64,000 nt of DNA, from NCBI RefSeq assembly GCF_027923585.1, contig NZ_BRPL01000002.1, positions 186,001-250,000 of the forward strand, in the 5' to 3' direction. The position numbers and the translations under genes are program-made. The DNA is from Philodulcilactobacillus myokonensis. Its GTDB lineage: Bacteria > Bacillota > Bacilli > Lactobacillales > Lactobacillaceae. Under the pieces are notes generated by a model. The model was not told the origin of the DNA. It saw nothing but the letters and a program-made list of their open reading frames with translations, and did not search any database. Each line of letters starts with the position of its first letter. The stretch's first letter is position 1. This document shows, one piece after another, positions 1 through 7,663 of this stretch.

Positions 1-916
1 TAGGAATGTATACATAATTATTACTAGATGATTTATCTAAATTATTTTGCGATTGTGATTTTGAAGTTATATTTTTCAACGTATTTGATACATTATTTAA
101 TTCTTTATCATAGTTGTTAATCTTAATTTGCGATTGATTTAATTCCTCAATTTCTATCTTGTTGCTTGGACCGTCAAGACCATATTCAATCATTTTTGTA
201 ATATCAGAATTCTCAATAAAATCTATATCTGAATAGGCATTATTTATATCATTAATAACATTATTTGATATTTTATCGTTATTTGTTAGTTGATTTGATT
301 TTTCATTGTAATTTTTAGATTCGTTCAAAGCTTTAATTGAATAATTTTTATATGTGTTAGTATCCATTGATGTAAAATCATAAAAATCTACTTTTCCAAA
401 TATTTCTGCCTCATCATTTTGAATTTCTTGTATAGAAGATTTTAAATTTTTACCATCATTATCTCCTGAAATATAGGAATTGATATAACTTACTGCTTGA
501 TCATAAGAATAAGTATATGATATCTCAAGCTTAGATTCCTTGGTTCTATTTAATAATTCTAATAGATTGTTTTTATTTGTTTCATTTACATTAAAATTCT
601 TAAAATATGATAATTTATCATTATTTCTTTTTATTCTATTTTGTACTTTTGGCTGAAATGTATTATTAAAATAATCAATTGCTAAATTTAGATAATCATA
701 TAATTGTTTCTCTGAATCACTGGCTAAATTTTCTAAATCCTTATCACTATATTTAGCTATGAAATCCTTATTTTGTTGATCTTGTTGATTATTTTGAACC
801 TGTTGAGACCAGCTAACATCGTCAGCTTTTGCAGAATATGTATTTAATGAACCTCCTAATAACAAAATTGCTAATGGGGTAATGAATAATGATGACTTTA
901 CACTAATTTTTTTCAA
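1..916 (-). CDS. Secreted surface protein, C-terminus outside window
   Basis: Reading leftwards from a TTG at 916 the frame stays open to the window edge (305 codons, no stop), so the 3' end is missing. TAGGAG sits 8 nt before the TTG and no ATG or GTG fits as well. Residues 1-31 look like a Sec signal peptide: MKK, a hydrophobic core, then an AKA cleavage site. The mature part is hydrophilic, rich in Asn, Asp, Lys, Ser and Gln, apparently helical, without cysteines or enzyme motifs. I do not recognise the family. It is transcribed divergently from the secreted paralogues that start at 1145. Inference: an exported or wall-associated structural protein; full length cannot be judged. Confidence 0.75.
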   Translation of the reverse strand, partial: MKKISVKSSLFITPLAILLLGGSLNTYSAKADDVSWSQQVQNNQQDQQNKDFIAKYSDKDLENLASDSEKQLYDYLNLAIDYFNNTFQPKVQNRIKRNNDKLSYFKNFNVNETNKNNLLELLNRTKESKLEISYTYSYDQAVSYINSYISGDNDGKNLKSSIQEIQNDEAEIFGKVDFYDFTSMDTNTYKNYSIKALNESKNYNEKSNQLTNNDKISNNVINDINNAYSDIDFIENSDITKMIEYGLDGPSNKIEIEELNQSQIKINNYDKELNNVSNTLKNITSKSQSQNNLDKSSSNNYVYIP

Positions 917-1020
917 ATGGAAAACTCCTAAAATAGATTTGTGACACAATTTACTATTTTATCATGTAATCCAGCATTTACATATTAAAATTTTGAATTA
1001 ATTTGAATATTAAGGATAAG

Positions 1021-1121
1021 ACATCCCCATTAAAACAAGAATATCTATTTTTATGTAAAACAAAAGTCCATCTACAATCGTGTTTTTAATCATCATATAA
1101 TTAAAACTGTTGAAAATATAT
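1021..1121. repeat. Copy 1 of a 101-nt duplicated intergenic segment
   Basis: This segment aligns without gaps to 1755-1855. The best-kept parts are the first 13 nt (ACATCCCCATTAA), the middle AAAAGTCCATCTACAA, the TATAAT and the final AAAATATAT. In copy 2 the left third is an intrinsic terminator and the right part a promoter. Here the terminator hairpin is degenerate, so copy 1 looks like a relic of tandem gene duplication. Confidence 0.75.
1071..1101 (+). promoter_or_regulatory. Promoter of the first secreted paralogue
   Basis: TCTACA (1071-1076), a 19-nt spacer and a perfect TATAAT (1096-1101). The same pair with the same spacer recurs at 1805-1835 before the next paralogue, and this conservation is the main support. 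The 19-nt spacer is longer than ideal for SigA. Confidence 0.5.
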
Positions 1122-1144
1122 ATTTAAAAAAGGGGATTAATTAT

Positions 1145-1735
1145 ATGATTAAAAATACATTGAAGTATTCAGCTGCTGCATTATTAGCATTGGGTCTACT
1201 TGGTGGGGCTTTAGCAACTCCAACTAATGCCAGTGCTAAACGCCATGTCCGTGTAAGCAGAAAGGCTCATCGTCATTCTCATAAACGTCGTGCTAGAAGA
1301 CATGTCAGTCGTAAGCATAATACTCGTAGGGTAGCTCGTAGACGTCATCGTTCTCATAATCCAAAGTATAATACTGCTGAACAGGATGTAAATGCTTATA
1401 ACCATATGGTATTGATTGCAGATTCAGGCGGTCCAGTAGCGAATTTAAGTGCTAATACTAATTCACGACAAGATATTAGTGATGATTTAATAGAACAAGC
1501 TAATAGCCTTGATAGTAGTGGTGGAGCTACCGTAGAAGATGGACAAATGTCAACTAATGAAGAATTATTTACAAGCTTAAACAATTTGTTTAAAGGTCGT
1601 TTTAATTCTCATACTAATTCTCAATTAAACAATGAATATAATCAAATTAAAAATAGTGATACTACAAATATTAATGCAAATGTCTCTACATACATGAGAA
1701 CATTAGGAAATGCTATTAATAACAAGTGGCACTAA
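1145..1735 (+). CDS. Secreted Arg/His-rich protein, paralogue 1
   Basis: 196 residues. The ATG follows AAAGGGG at good spacing. Residues 1-31 are a Sec signal peptide ending in NASA. They are followed at 32-74 by a strongly basic tract of Arg, His and Lys, then a neutral to acidic Asn/Ser/Asp-rich domain containing the motif LNNLFKGRF. Three neighbours downstream share this plan and gene 3175 carries the C-terminal domain twice, so this is a local tandem family. I know no enzyme or binding family that matches. Inference: the basic tract could hold the protein on anionic wall polymers (teichoic acids) or DNA. It has its own promoter and terminator. Confidence 0.85.
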   Translation: MIKNTLKYSAAALLALGLLGGALATPTNASAKRHVRVSRKAHRHSHKRRARRHVSRKHNTRRVARRRHRSHNPKYNTAEQDVNAYNHMVLIADSGGPVANLSANTNSRQDISDDLIEQANSLDSSGGATVEDGQMSTNEELFTSLNNLFKGRFNSHTNSQLNNEYNQIKNSDTTNINANVSTYMRTLGNAINNKWH

Positions 1736-1750
1736 AAAAATAAAAAATAG

Positions 1751-1788
1751 ATCAACATCCCCATTAATTTAGGAATGCTGATTTTTTT
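1751..1788 (+). terminator. Intrinsic terminator after paralogue 1
   Basis: Imperfect stem ATCAACATCCCC / GGAATGCTGAT around a short AT loop, followed by seven T. It forms the left part of the second copy of the duplicated intergenic segment. Confidence 0.6.
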
Positions 1789-1855
1789 GTAAATTAAAAG
1801 TCCATCTACAACAGCGTTTTTAGAAAGAATATAATAATAATTGTCAAAAATATAT
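1755..1855. repeat. Copy 2 of the 101-nt duplicated intergenic segment
   Basis: Gapless partner of 1021-1121. It contains a working-looking terminator on the left and a promoter (TCTACA, 19 nt, TATAAT at 1830-1835) on the right that would drive the genes at 1876, 2516 and 3175. Confidence 0.75.
1805..1835 (+). promoter_or_regulatory. Promoter of the second to fourth secreted paralogues
   Basis: TCTACA at 1805-1810 and TATAAT at 1830-1835 with a 19-nt spacer, the same arrangement as before paralogue 1. No terminator is visible between 1876 and 4416, so it probably serves three genes. Confidence 0.5.
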
Positions 1856-1875
1856 GAAAAGGAGATTGATTTACA

Positions 1876-2502
1876 ATGCAAAATAAATATAAGTATGCAG
1901 TTGCGACGCTATTAGCATTAGGTGTTTTAGGTGGTAGTACTATTACTGCACAAAATGCTAGTGCTAAGCGTCACGTTCGAGTTACTAGGAAAGTACATAA
2001 ACATGCTAGAAGACATCGTGCAAAAAGACATTTTTATAGTAAAAGACTATCTAAAAAAGAAATTTCTAAAAAAATGATTGCTTATCTGGATGACGATGAT
2101 GGTAACGGTGATTTAGATTCAAGTGGCTTAACTAATACAGTTGCAGATGATGATTATCCGGATGGCATCGATGGTGTTTATGAATATTTATTAAATCAAA
2201 CTGATATGGAACGTATTTCATATACTAATCATAAAGAGGCTAATGATGATGCTTTTTGTTTATATACAGGCGGTTGGGCTAATTCATTACCTATTGCGAA
2301 AAAATATATTAGATTATTAAACAATATTTTTATTAATAACGTAAAAAGTAAGTATAAAAAGAATCTTAATAGTAAATTAAAGGACGTTGAACATAGTAAT
2401 ACTCATAATGCTAATAAGAATCTTTATAAGTACTACAATGAGTTAACTAAAGCTGTAAAAGATACATGGAATGCAAGAATTTATGATAATATAGCTGATT
2501 AA
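1876..2502 (+). CDS. Secreted Arg/His-rich protein, paralogue 2
   Basis: 208 residues. AAAAGGAG lies upstream of the ATG. Signal peptide 1-30 ends in NASA. A basic tract (about 31-65) begins with KRHVRVTRK, nearly the same as in paralogues 1 and 4. An Asp-rich stretch follows (DDDDGNGD), then a helical C-terminal half with LNNIF, the counterpart of LNNLF in paralogue 1. One cysteine. Only 13 nt separate it from the next gene, so 1876-4416 is probably one transcript. The function is unknown and membership in the local family is clear from sequence. Confidence 0.85.
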   Translation: MQNKYKYAVATLLALGVLGGSTITAQNASAKRHVRVTRKVHKHARRHRAKRHFYSKRLSKKEISKKMIAYLDDDDGNGDLDSSGLTNTVADDDYPDGIDGVYEYLLNQTDMERISYTNHKEANDDAFCLYTGGWANSLPIAKKYIRLLNNIFINNVKSKYKKNLNSKLKDVEHSNTHNANKNLYKYYNELTKAVKDTWNARIYDNIAD

Positions 2503-2515
2503 AAAGGAGATTAAA

Positions 2516-3154
2516 TTGAATAAATCATATTTAAAATATTTAACATTAGTTTTATTAGCATTTGGCACATTAGGTGGTTATGTAATTACTAATCAAAACG
2601 CTAATGCTAAGCATATAGTTATAATACAAGGAAATAAAAAAGTAAGAAAACATGTTAAAAGAAGGCATCTAAACAAGAAATTAAATCAGCGCCGATTAAA
2701 GTTGCAATTATTTAAGCAATTTAATAGTTATATGACAACTGATAATAATAATATATCATATTCATGTCTTTTAGGGCCTAGTAATACTTTAATGAGTGAT
2801 GATCTTGATAGTGTAACATTAGGCACTTCATCTCACGATGCTTCTAAGAAAATGAATACTATTTATAATATTTTAGAAAACATGGTTAAAGATCAGCATA
2901 CTGATTATGCCGATTTTTTTAACGAAAATGCAGTTAGAGCAGATAAATCAACATTAAAACCAACAAGAAGAGCAACTAAACATTTAGCAAATATGTTTGT
3001 TAAATACTATAGTCGTAAAGATAAATATAATGTAAACAAAACATTGAAAGCGGTTCAACATAGTGGTGTTCATGGACTTAACAAGAAATGTTATTATTTC
3101 CTTCAGTCATTAGCTAAAGGATTTAAAGATACTTGGCATACTAGTGAATATTAA
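2516..3154 (+). CDS. Secreted basic protein, paralogue 3
   Basis: 212 residues starting at TTG, preceded by AAAAGGAG. Signal peptide about 1-31 ends in NANA. The basic tract is Lys-rich and more diverged (KKVRKHVKRRHLNKK). The C-terminal 70 residues align with paralogue 2: both carry an HSG or HSN motif, an NK-rich segment and end in KDTWH or KDTWN. This is the most diverged copy of the set. Function unknown; probably exported and wall-associated like its neighbours. Confidence 0.8.
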   Translation: MNKSYLKYLTLVLLAFGTLGGYVITNQNANAKHIVIIQGNKKVRKHVKRRHLNKKLNQRRLKLQLFKQFNSYMTTDNNNISYSCLLGPSNTLMSDDLDSVTLGTSSHDASKKMNTIYNILENMVKDQHTDYADFFNENAVRADKSTLKPTRRATKHLANMFVKYYSRKDKYNVNKTLKAVQHSGVHGLNKKCYYFLQSLAKGFKDTWHTSEY

Positions 3155-3174
3155 TATTTAAGGAGAACAGAATA

Positions 3175-4416
3175 ATGCTTAAAAATACATTAAAATATTC
3201 AACCGCTGCTTTACTAGCACTGGGCTTACTTGGTGGATCAATAATTAGTTCAACAAATGCTAGTGCTAAACGAAAAGTTCGAGTTACCAGAAAAACATAT
3301 AAACACCATGCTAAAAAACGAGCAGTTCATCATGTTTCCGAGGCTGAAAAAAATATTGTTGATCAGTTTAATAAAATTATCGGGGATGATGTTCCAAACT
3401 CAACCCTTGCTAATACTGGTTTTAAGAGCAACGCTAAATCTTATCAACAATTAGGTAACAATTTAAGTCAGTATAATTCCAATGATAAATTGGATTATTC
3501 GGATCCAAGCAATGATCAAGGAACCCATAAATTATTTAATGATTTGAGTCAATTGTTCAACCATCGTTTTGGTATTAATGATAATAATTCCCTGATTAGT
3601 GATAATGACAATATTCAACGGGATGGCAATCAAGATGATGATCATTCATTGAATACTGATGCATTCCAATACCTTGAAGACTTACAGAGTGCAATGCAAA
3701 ATAGCCATTTATATTACAACAAGGCTGAAGCAGAAAATGATAAGGCTTTTGATAAAGCCAACGCTGAATTCATGCATCATTCAACTAAAAAACACGTTAG
3801 TTATCGCTTAAATGGTAAAGTTTATCGTTCTAAGCATTTGAAACACCGTGTTTACATTAAACATAATGCTAAATTAAACATTTTAAAACGTTCCCATATA
3901 AAATTAAGACATCGTAAGGTAAACGTTGATTATATTAAGGCTAATGGTAAAAAAGGCTGGATTAAAGCAAGTCAAGTTAAAAAAGTTGTTTCTAAATCTA
4001 AGAAACAATCCAATCATAAAAGCGTTACTAAACCTAAAATTGATATGGAATTAGTTAACACAATGAAGTATAACAACTTACTTGATAAAGAATTAAAGAA
4101 TACAATGTTTGCAGATTCAGGAATGGATGATCAAACTAGACAAAATTCTGACATTGCTGATAATCTAAATACAGTTGTTGTTAATGATGATCCTAATAAT
4201 GGAACCAATTTAACCACAGATAATATTCAAAATTCTAAGCAATTTATTAATGATTTGAACAACATTTTTAAAGGCCAATTTAATACAGACAAAAATAATG
4301 AATTAAATGCTGAAAACAGCAGAGTCCAAAATGATGACATTAATTCACTTACTAAGGATGCTGTTAATTATTTCAATACTTTAAGTCATGATATTTATAG
4401 CATCAGTAATAATTAA
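3175..4416 (+). CDS. Secreted basic protein, paralogue 4, two-domain form with SH3-like module
   Basis: 413 residues, twice the length of its neighbours. Signal peptide about 1-31, basic tract 32-52 (KRKVRVTRK), then copy 1 of the Asn/Asp-rich domain (about 55-175, motif LSQLFNHRF). A central Lys/His-rich module (about 200-265) has the look of SH3-like or SLAP wall-binding domains of lactobacilli (NGKVYRSK, then NGKKGWIKASQV). Copy 2 of the domain follows (about 285-410, motif LNNIFKGQF). Copy 2 resembles paralogue 1 more than copy 1 does. Inference: a wall-anchored form of the family. It ends the cluster and is followed by a strong terminator. Confidence 0.85.
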   Translation: MLKNTLKYSTAALLALGLLGGSIISSTNASAKRKVRVTRKTYKHHAKKRAVHHVSEAEKNIVDQFNKIIGDDVPNSTLANTGFKSNAKSYQQLGNNLSQYNSNDKLDYSDPSNDQGTHKLFNDLSQLFNHRFGINDNNSLISDNDNIQRDGNQDDDHSLNTDAFQYLEDLQSAMQNSHLYYNKAEAENDKAFDKANAEFMHHSTKKHVSYRLNGKVYRSKHLKHRVYIKHNAKLNILKRSHIKLRHRKVNVDYIKANGKKGWIKASQVKKVVSKSKKQSNHKSVTKPKIDMELVNTMKYNNLLDKELKNTMFADSGMDDQTRQNSDIADNLNTVVVNDDPNNGTNLTTDNIQNSKQFINDLNNIFKGQFNTDKNNELNAENSRVQNDDINSLTKDAVNYFNTLSHDIYSISNN

Positions 4417-4435
4417 TTTATTTATCCTACATCAC

Positions 4436-4468
4436 AAAACACCCAATTTCATTTTGGGTGTTTTTCTT
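4436..4468 (+). terminator. Terminator of the secreted-paralogue cluster
   Basis: Perfect stem AAAACACCCAA / TTGGGTGTTTT with a 7-nt loop and a long T run. Confidence 0.85.
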
Positions 4469-4567
4469 TTGCCCTAATTTAAACTTTTTTGAAATTATTT
4501 TAAACCCCATCGATTGAATTTATTATTTTTATAAATCCTATCGCATCAATGTTTCATAAAAAAGTGT

Positions 4568-4612
4568 AAACGATAATTACAATTGAAACTATCGTTTCCT
4601 TTCCGCTATGAT
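4568..4612 (+). promoter_or_regulatory. Promoter with palindromic operator before XRE regulator
   Basis: TTGAAA (4583-4588), an 18-nt spacer and TATGAT (4607-4612). A perfect inverted repeat AAACGATA...TATCGTTT (4568-4597, 14 nt between the arms) straddles the -35 box, its right arm falling in the spacer. Inference: the regulator at 4648 represses its own gene from this site. Confidence 0.55.
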
Positions 4613-4647
4613 AGGGATTGTTAAGAAAAAATGGGAGTGATCAATGG

Positions 4648-5493
4648 ATGAAATACTTTTTTAAAAACAATCTGGCTAAGATTCTGGATGAGCGCGACTT
4701 AAGCGTCAACAAAGCATCCAAGCTAACTGGATTAACTAGGCAGACAATCGATCATATTAAAAAAGATAAGTTAAAGCGCTTAAACAGCATTACTGAAGGT
4801 ACCATCAAAAAGAATTTACATATTAGCGACCAGGAATTTGGCTACTTCATCCCCGAAGACGTCTATAATTATCATTTACTTCAAATGGACCATAAGGATG
4901 CGGTTAATAAACGAAAACATATCCAACAACGATTGCGAAAGAATTTAAACCAGCAACATCAACTTTTCGAAGTGAGCTCAAAAGCCCAGCACCGTTTAAT
5001 GACCAATATTAAAACCATCCCCAGTGTGAAAAATTTCAAGGTGAGTGTTTCATTTAAATTGGTTCCAGTTGAAAAACGAATTGAATTACTCGTCAGTAAT
5101 TTTGATTTACATGTGTTTAACGACCAAATGAGTGATGAACTTTGCTTAATGATTAATCGGATTCTAGATTCAATAGAAACGTATGCAAAAGAATTGAAGC
5201 TACAATCTGTGAAGTACGCTTTGTTTAATTCTAAAAATGATGCGGATGATCATTATTTAAATCCAACTAAGTTAATAAAAATTATGAATGATCATCAAAG
5301 ATGTACCCACCACATTAATGAAATTTTATTGACGTTATTGATGGATCATGGATATAACAAGATTGGTCGGCTGCCGAATGACAAAGATGATGAAAGAATT
5401 AAAAATAAAGATCAATTTGTCGTGAAGAACTGGGATCCAAGTTTACACGGCGAGAACTTTTTTTTAAAGAATGATTTTGACCAAAAGTCATAA
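4648..5493 (+). CDS. XRE-family regulator with long C-terminal domain
   Basis: 281 residues from the ATG at 4648, which lies 10 nt after GGGAG; an in-frame TTG at 4618 overlaps the promoter and is less likely. The N-terminal 60 residues are a Cro/C1-type helix-turn-helix (NKASKLTGLTRQTIDHIKK). The remaining 220 residues are not a domain I recognise: helical, Lys/His/Asp-rich, no membrane segment. Length and layout recall lactobacillal XRE proteins with a C-terminal sensor or oligomerisation part. A perfect inverted repeat in its promoter suggests autoregulation. The gene stands alone before tag, with which it shares no obvious function. Confidence 0.8.
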   Translation: MKYFFKNNLAKILDERDLSVNKASKLTGLTRQTIDHIKKDKLKRLNSITEGTIKKNLHISDQEFGYFIPEDVYNYHLLQMDHKDAVNKRKHIQQRLRKNLNQQHQLFEVSSKAQHRLMTNIKTIPSVKNFKVSVSFKLVPVEKRIELLVSNFDLHVFNDQMSDELCLMINRILDSIETYAKELKLQSVKYALFNSKNDADDHYLNPTKLIKIMNDHQRCTHHINEILLTLLMDHGYNKIGRLPNDKDDERIKNKDQFVVKNWDPSLHGENFFLKNDFDQKS

Positions 5494-5562
5494 CTTGAAT
5501 CCAGTTTTAAAGTCGTTAAGATGGACTTTGAAAATTCGTAATTATGAAAACTGGTGATTATT

Positions 5563-6168
5563 ATGAAAACATGTCCATTTTCTAGGAAAAGCTTACCCAG
5601 CAAATTTTTTCACGACTACATCTGGGGTGTGCCGAAGACTGATGAACGTCAGCTTTTCGAACTATTAACATTGGAGACTTTCCAAGCCGGCTTGACATGG
5701 CAGATGATTTTGAAAAAACGGCATTATTTTGAAGTTGATTTTAAACACTTTGACTGGCTCAAGATCGGTCACATGAGCAACCATCAAATCAAACAAATTT
5801 TAGGTGACGACCGAATTATTCGCAATCACCAAAAAATTATGGCAACGGTTAATAACGCTAGAGCCCTAATTCAAATGCATAAGCACCACCAATCACTGTC
5901 TAAAATTACTTGGCAACCGGTGAAATATCATCCGGTAACCCACAAGAAGCATAAAAATTATGCGTTACCAACCAAGCACTGGGTTCATTTATATTTACCA
6001 ATTTTTAAAAAGTACCACTTTAAATTTGTGGGACCTAAAATTCTGTATTCATATTTGCAGGGTGCCGGAGTGATTAATGACCACGTGACTTCTTGCTATC
6101 GCTATCGAGAAATTATCAAGGAAGATAAACAATTTGCGCACGCGCATTTAAAATTTAATCATAACTAG
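5563..6168 (+). CDS. tag: DNA-3-methyladenine glycosylase I
   Basis: 201 residues. Removes 3-methyladenine from alkylated DNA in base excision repair. The Tag family zinc site is visible: Cys4, His17, His174 and Cys178 (NDHVTSC), and the base-recognition Glu38 lies in the conserved LETFQAGLTW segment; WGVP and KFVGP are further family motifs. I choose the ATG at 5563 because it places Cys4 and Glu38 at family positions; a GTG at 5554 is in frame but lacks a better ribosome site. It is convergent with the small membrane protein at 6210 and shares its terminator. Confidence 0.93.
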   Translation: MKTCPFSRKSLPSKFFHDYIWGVPKTDERQLFELLTLETFQAGLTWQMILKKRHYFEVDFKHFDWLKIGHMSNHQIKQILGDDRIIRNHQKIMATVNNARALIQMHKHHQSLSKITWQPVKYHPVTHKKHKNYALPTKHWVHLYLPIFKKYHFKFVGPKILYSYLQGAGVINDHVTSCYRYREIIKEDKQFAHAHLKFNHN

Positions 6169-6173
6169 AAATG

Positions 6174-6205
6174 AAAAAAGCTGACAAATCTGCCAGCTTT
6201 TTATT
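6174..6205. terminator. Bidirectional terminator between tag and small membrane protein
   Basis: AAAAAGCTG / CAGCTTTTT with A and T runs on both sides, so it can serve the plus-strand tag and the minus-strand gene ending at 6210. Confidence 0.8.
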
Positions 6206-6209
6206 TTTA

Positions 6210-6428
6210 TTAATATGGCATCGAAGAAGTAACGGAATTGATAAATGATCCATCTAAAAATAAGGTAACGACAATCATTAAGACGAAGGCACTTAGCGTT
6301 AACCAAATTTTTCTAGTCATTTGATCATGCCGCAGTAATCGCCAAAAGATGGTCAATATAATGATCCCGGTTCCTAAAATTCCAAGGATGTAGAAGCATA
6401 ACCCAATTATTAATCCCAATTTTATCAT
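6210..6428 (-). CDS. Small two-helix membrane protein
   Basis: 72 residues with two hydrophobic helices (about 4-28 and 42-60) joined by a basic loop (RLLRHDQMTRK). The ribosome site is weak (GAG close to the ATG), but the reading frame ends right at a terminator. The layout (helix, RH-containing basic loop, helix with SAF) resembles the small protein at 11119-11310, and the two may be distant paralogues. No function is known to me. Confidence 0.6.
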   Translation of the reverse strand: MIKLGLIIGLCFYILGILGTGIIILTIFWRLLRHDQMTRKIWLTLSAFVLMIVVTLFLDGSFINSVTSSMPY

Positions 6429-6523
6429 CTCGAATGAATTTATCGTGCTTGAAGCAGTGCTCTTAAAACCATTATAATAGCAGTAATTATAATTTTAAAC
6501 AACGATTAAGAGAGGAGTCACCC

Positions 6524-7663
6524 ATGCGCTTTTTACATACTGCCGATTGGCACATTGGCCGGCGTCTGCACGGTTTTGACCTATCAGAAGAACAGAAGGA
6601 TGCTTTCCAACAAATTGAAACCGCCGCTAAAAAATATCAAGTTGACGGGATTATCATTGCCGGTGATATTTACGACCGCAAGTTACCGGCCGAAAAATCT
6701 GTTCAAATGCTGAATCATATGCTGCGGCAACTTAATTTAAAGGACCATTTTCCCATTTACGCTATTTCGGGAAATCATGATAGTGCAACCCGGTTATCGA
6801 CTGGTGCCCCGTGGTACCGTGACACTAATTTTTACATGCACACCAGTGTTGCCCAGTCGTTTCAGCCGGTTGAACTACCTGATGTCCAGTTATTTTTATT
6901 ACCATATTTTGAACCGTTTGAAGTTCAACAATATTTTCAAGATAGCTCCCTTAAAAATGTGAGCCTGGCATTTGACGCCATCGTTTCTAAAATGAAAACA
7001 TTATTTGATCCGCATAAAAAACATATTTTGGTCTCCCATTTCTTTGCCAGTGGGAGCTCACAGACAGATTCGGAAACGCAATTAAAAGTTGGTGGTCTAG
7101 CCGCAGTTCCCGTTGATTTATTATCAGCATTTGATTACGTTGCCCTTGGCCATCTCCACGGTAAGGATGCCATTCATGATCCTAAAATTCAATATAGCGG
7201 GTCACCAATTAAATTTTCAATGTCTGAAGCCCACCAGAAAAAAGGCTTTTTCATTGTTGATACTGATCATATTCAGGACCGCACATTTGTGCCATTGAAA
7301 CCGAAACGGGACGTTCAACAGATTTCCGCTAGTTTTGAAAAATTAACCGACCCGAAATTTTATCAACAGTTAAACTGCGATAATTATTTTGGCTTTTTAT
7401 TAAAAAATCAAAAACCGATTCCGAACGTGATGCAGCGTTTAAGAAAAATTTATCCACACATCGCGTCTTTGAGTCGTGCTGCTGGTTACGAAATCAACGT
7501 TGATTACGATGGCGAAAATGGTGCCAAACTGAAAAAAGCCAATCCGATGGAAGTTTTAAACCAATTCTATCAGAAAGTTGCCAACGAACCGTTGTCGGAT
7601 CAACAGAAACAGTGGGCTGAAGATGCACTTCAAAATGCGCATGACGGGAGGAAAAAACCATGA
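6524..7663 (+). CDS. sbcD: Exonuclease subunit SbcD (Mre11 family)
   Basis: 379 residues. The metallophosphoesterase nuclease of the SbcCD complex, which with the ATPase SbcC opens hairpins and trims protein-blocked DNA ends. Phosphoesterase motifs appear in order: DWHIGRR near the start, GDIYDR, GNHD, SHFF and GHLHG. GAGGAG precedes the ATG. The stop overlaps the sbcC start by 4 nt (ATGA), so the subunits are translationally coupled. Length is normal for the family. Confidence 0.96.
   Translation: MRFLHTADWHIGRRLHGFDLSEEQKDAFQQIETAAKKYQVDGIIIAGDIYDRKLPAEKSVQMLNHMLRQLNLKDHFPIYAISGNHDSATRLSTGAPWYRDTNFYMHTSVAQSFQPVELPDVQLFLLPYFEPFEVQQYFQDSSLKNVSLAFDAIVSKMKTLFDPHKKHILVSHFFASGSSQTDSETQLKVGGLAAVPVDLLSAFDYVALGHLHGKDAIHDPKIQYSGSPIKFSMSEAHQKKGFFIVDTDHIQDRTFVPLKPKRDVQQISASFEKLTDPKFYQQLNCDNYFGFLLKNQKPIPNVMQRLRKIYPHIASLSRAAGYEINVDYDGENGAKLKKANPMEVLNQFYQKVANEPLSDQQKQWAEDALQNAHDGRKKP

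Noticed and set aside
5503-5553. Inverted repeat CCAGTTTT...AAAACTGG between the XRE gene and tag as terminator
   Set aside because: No T run and a long interrupted loop; possible structure but no defensible role.
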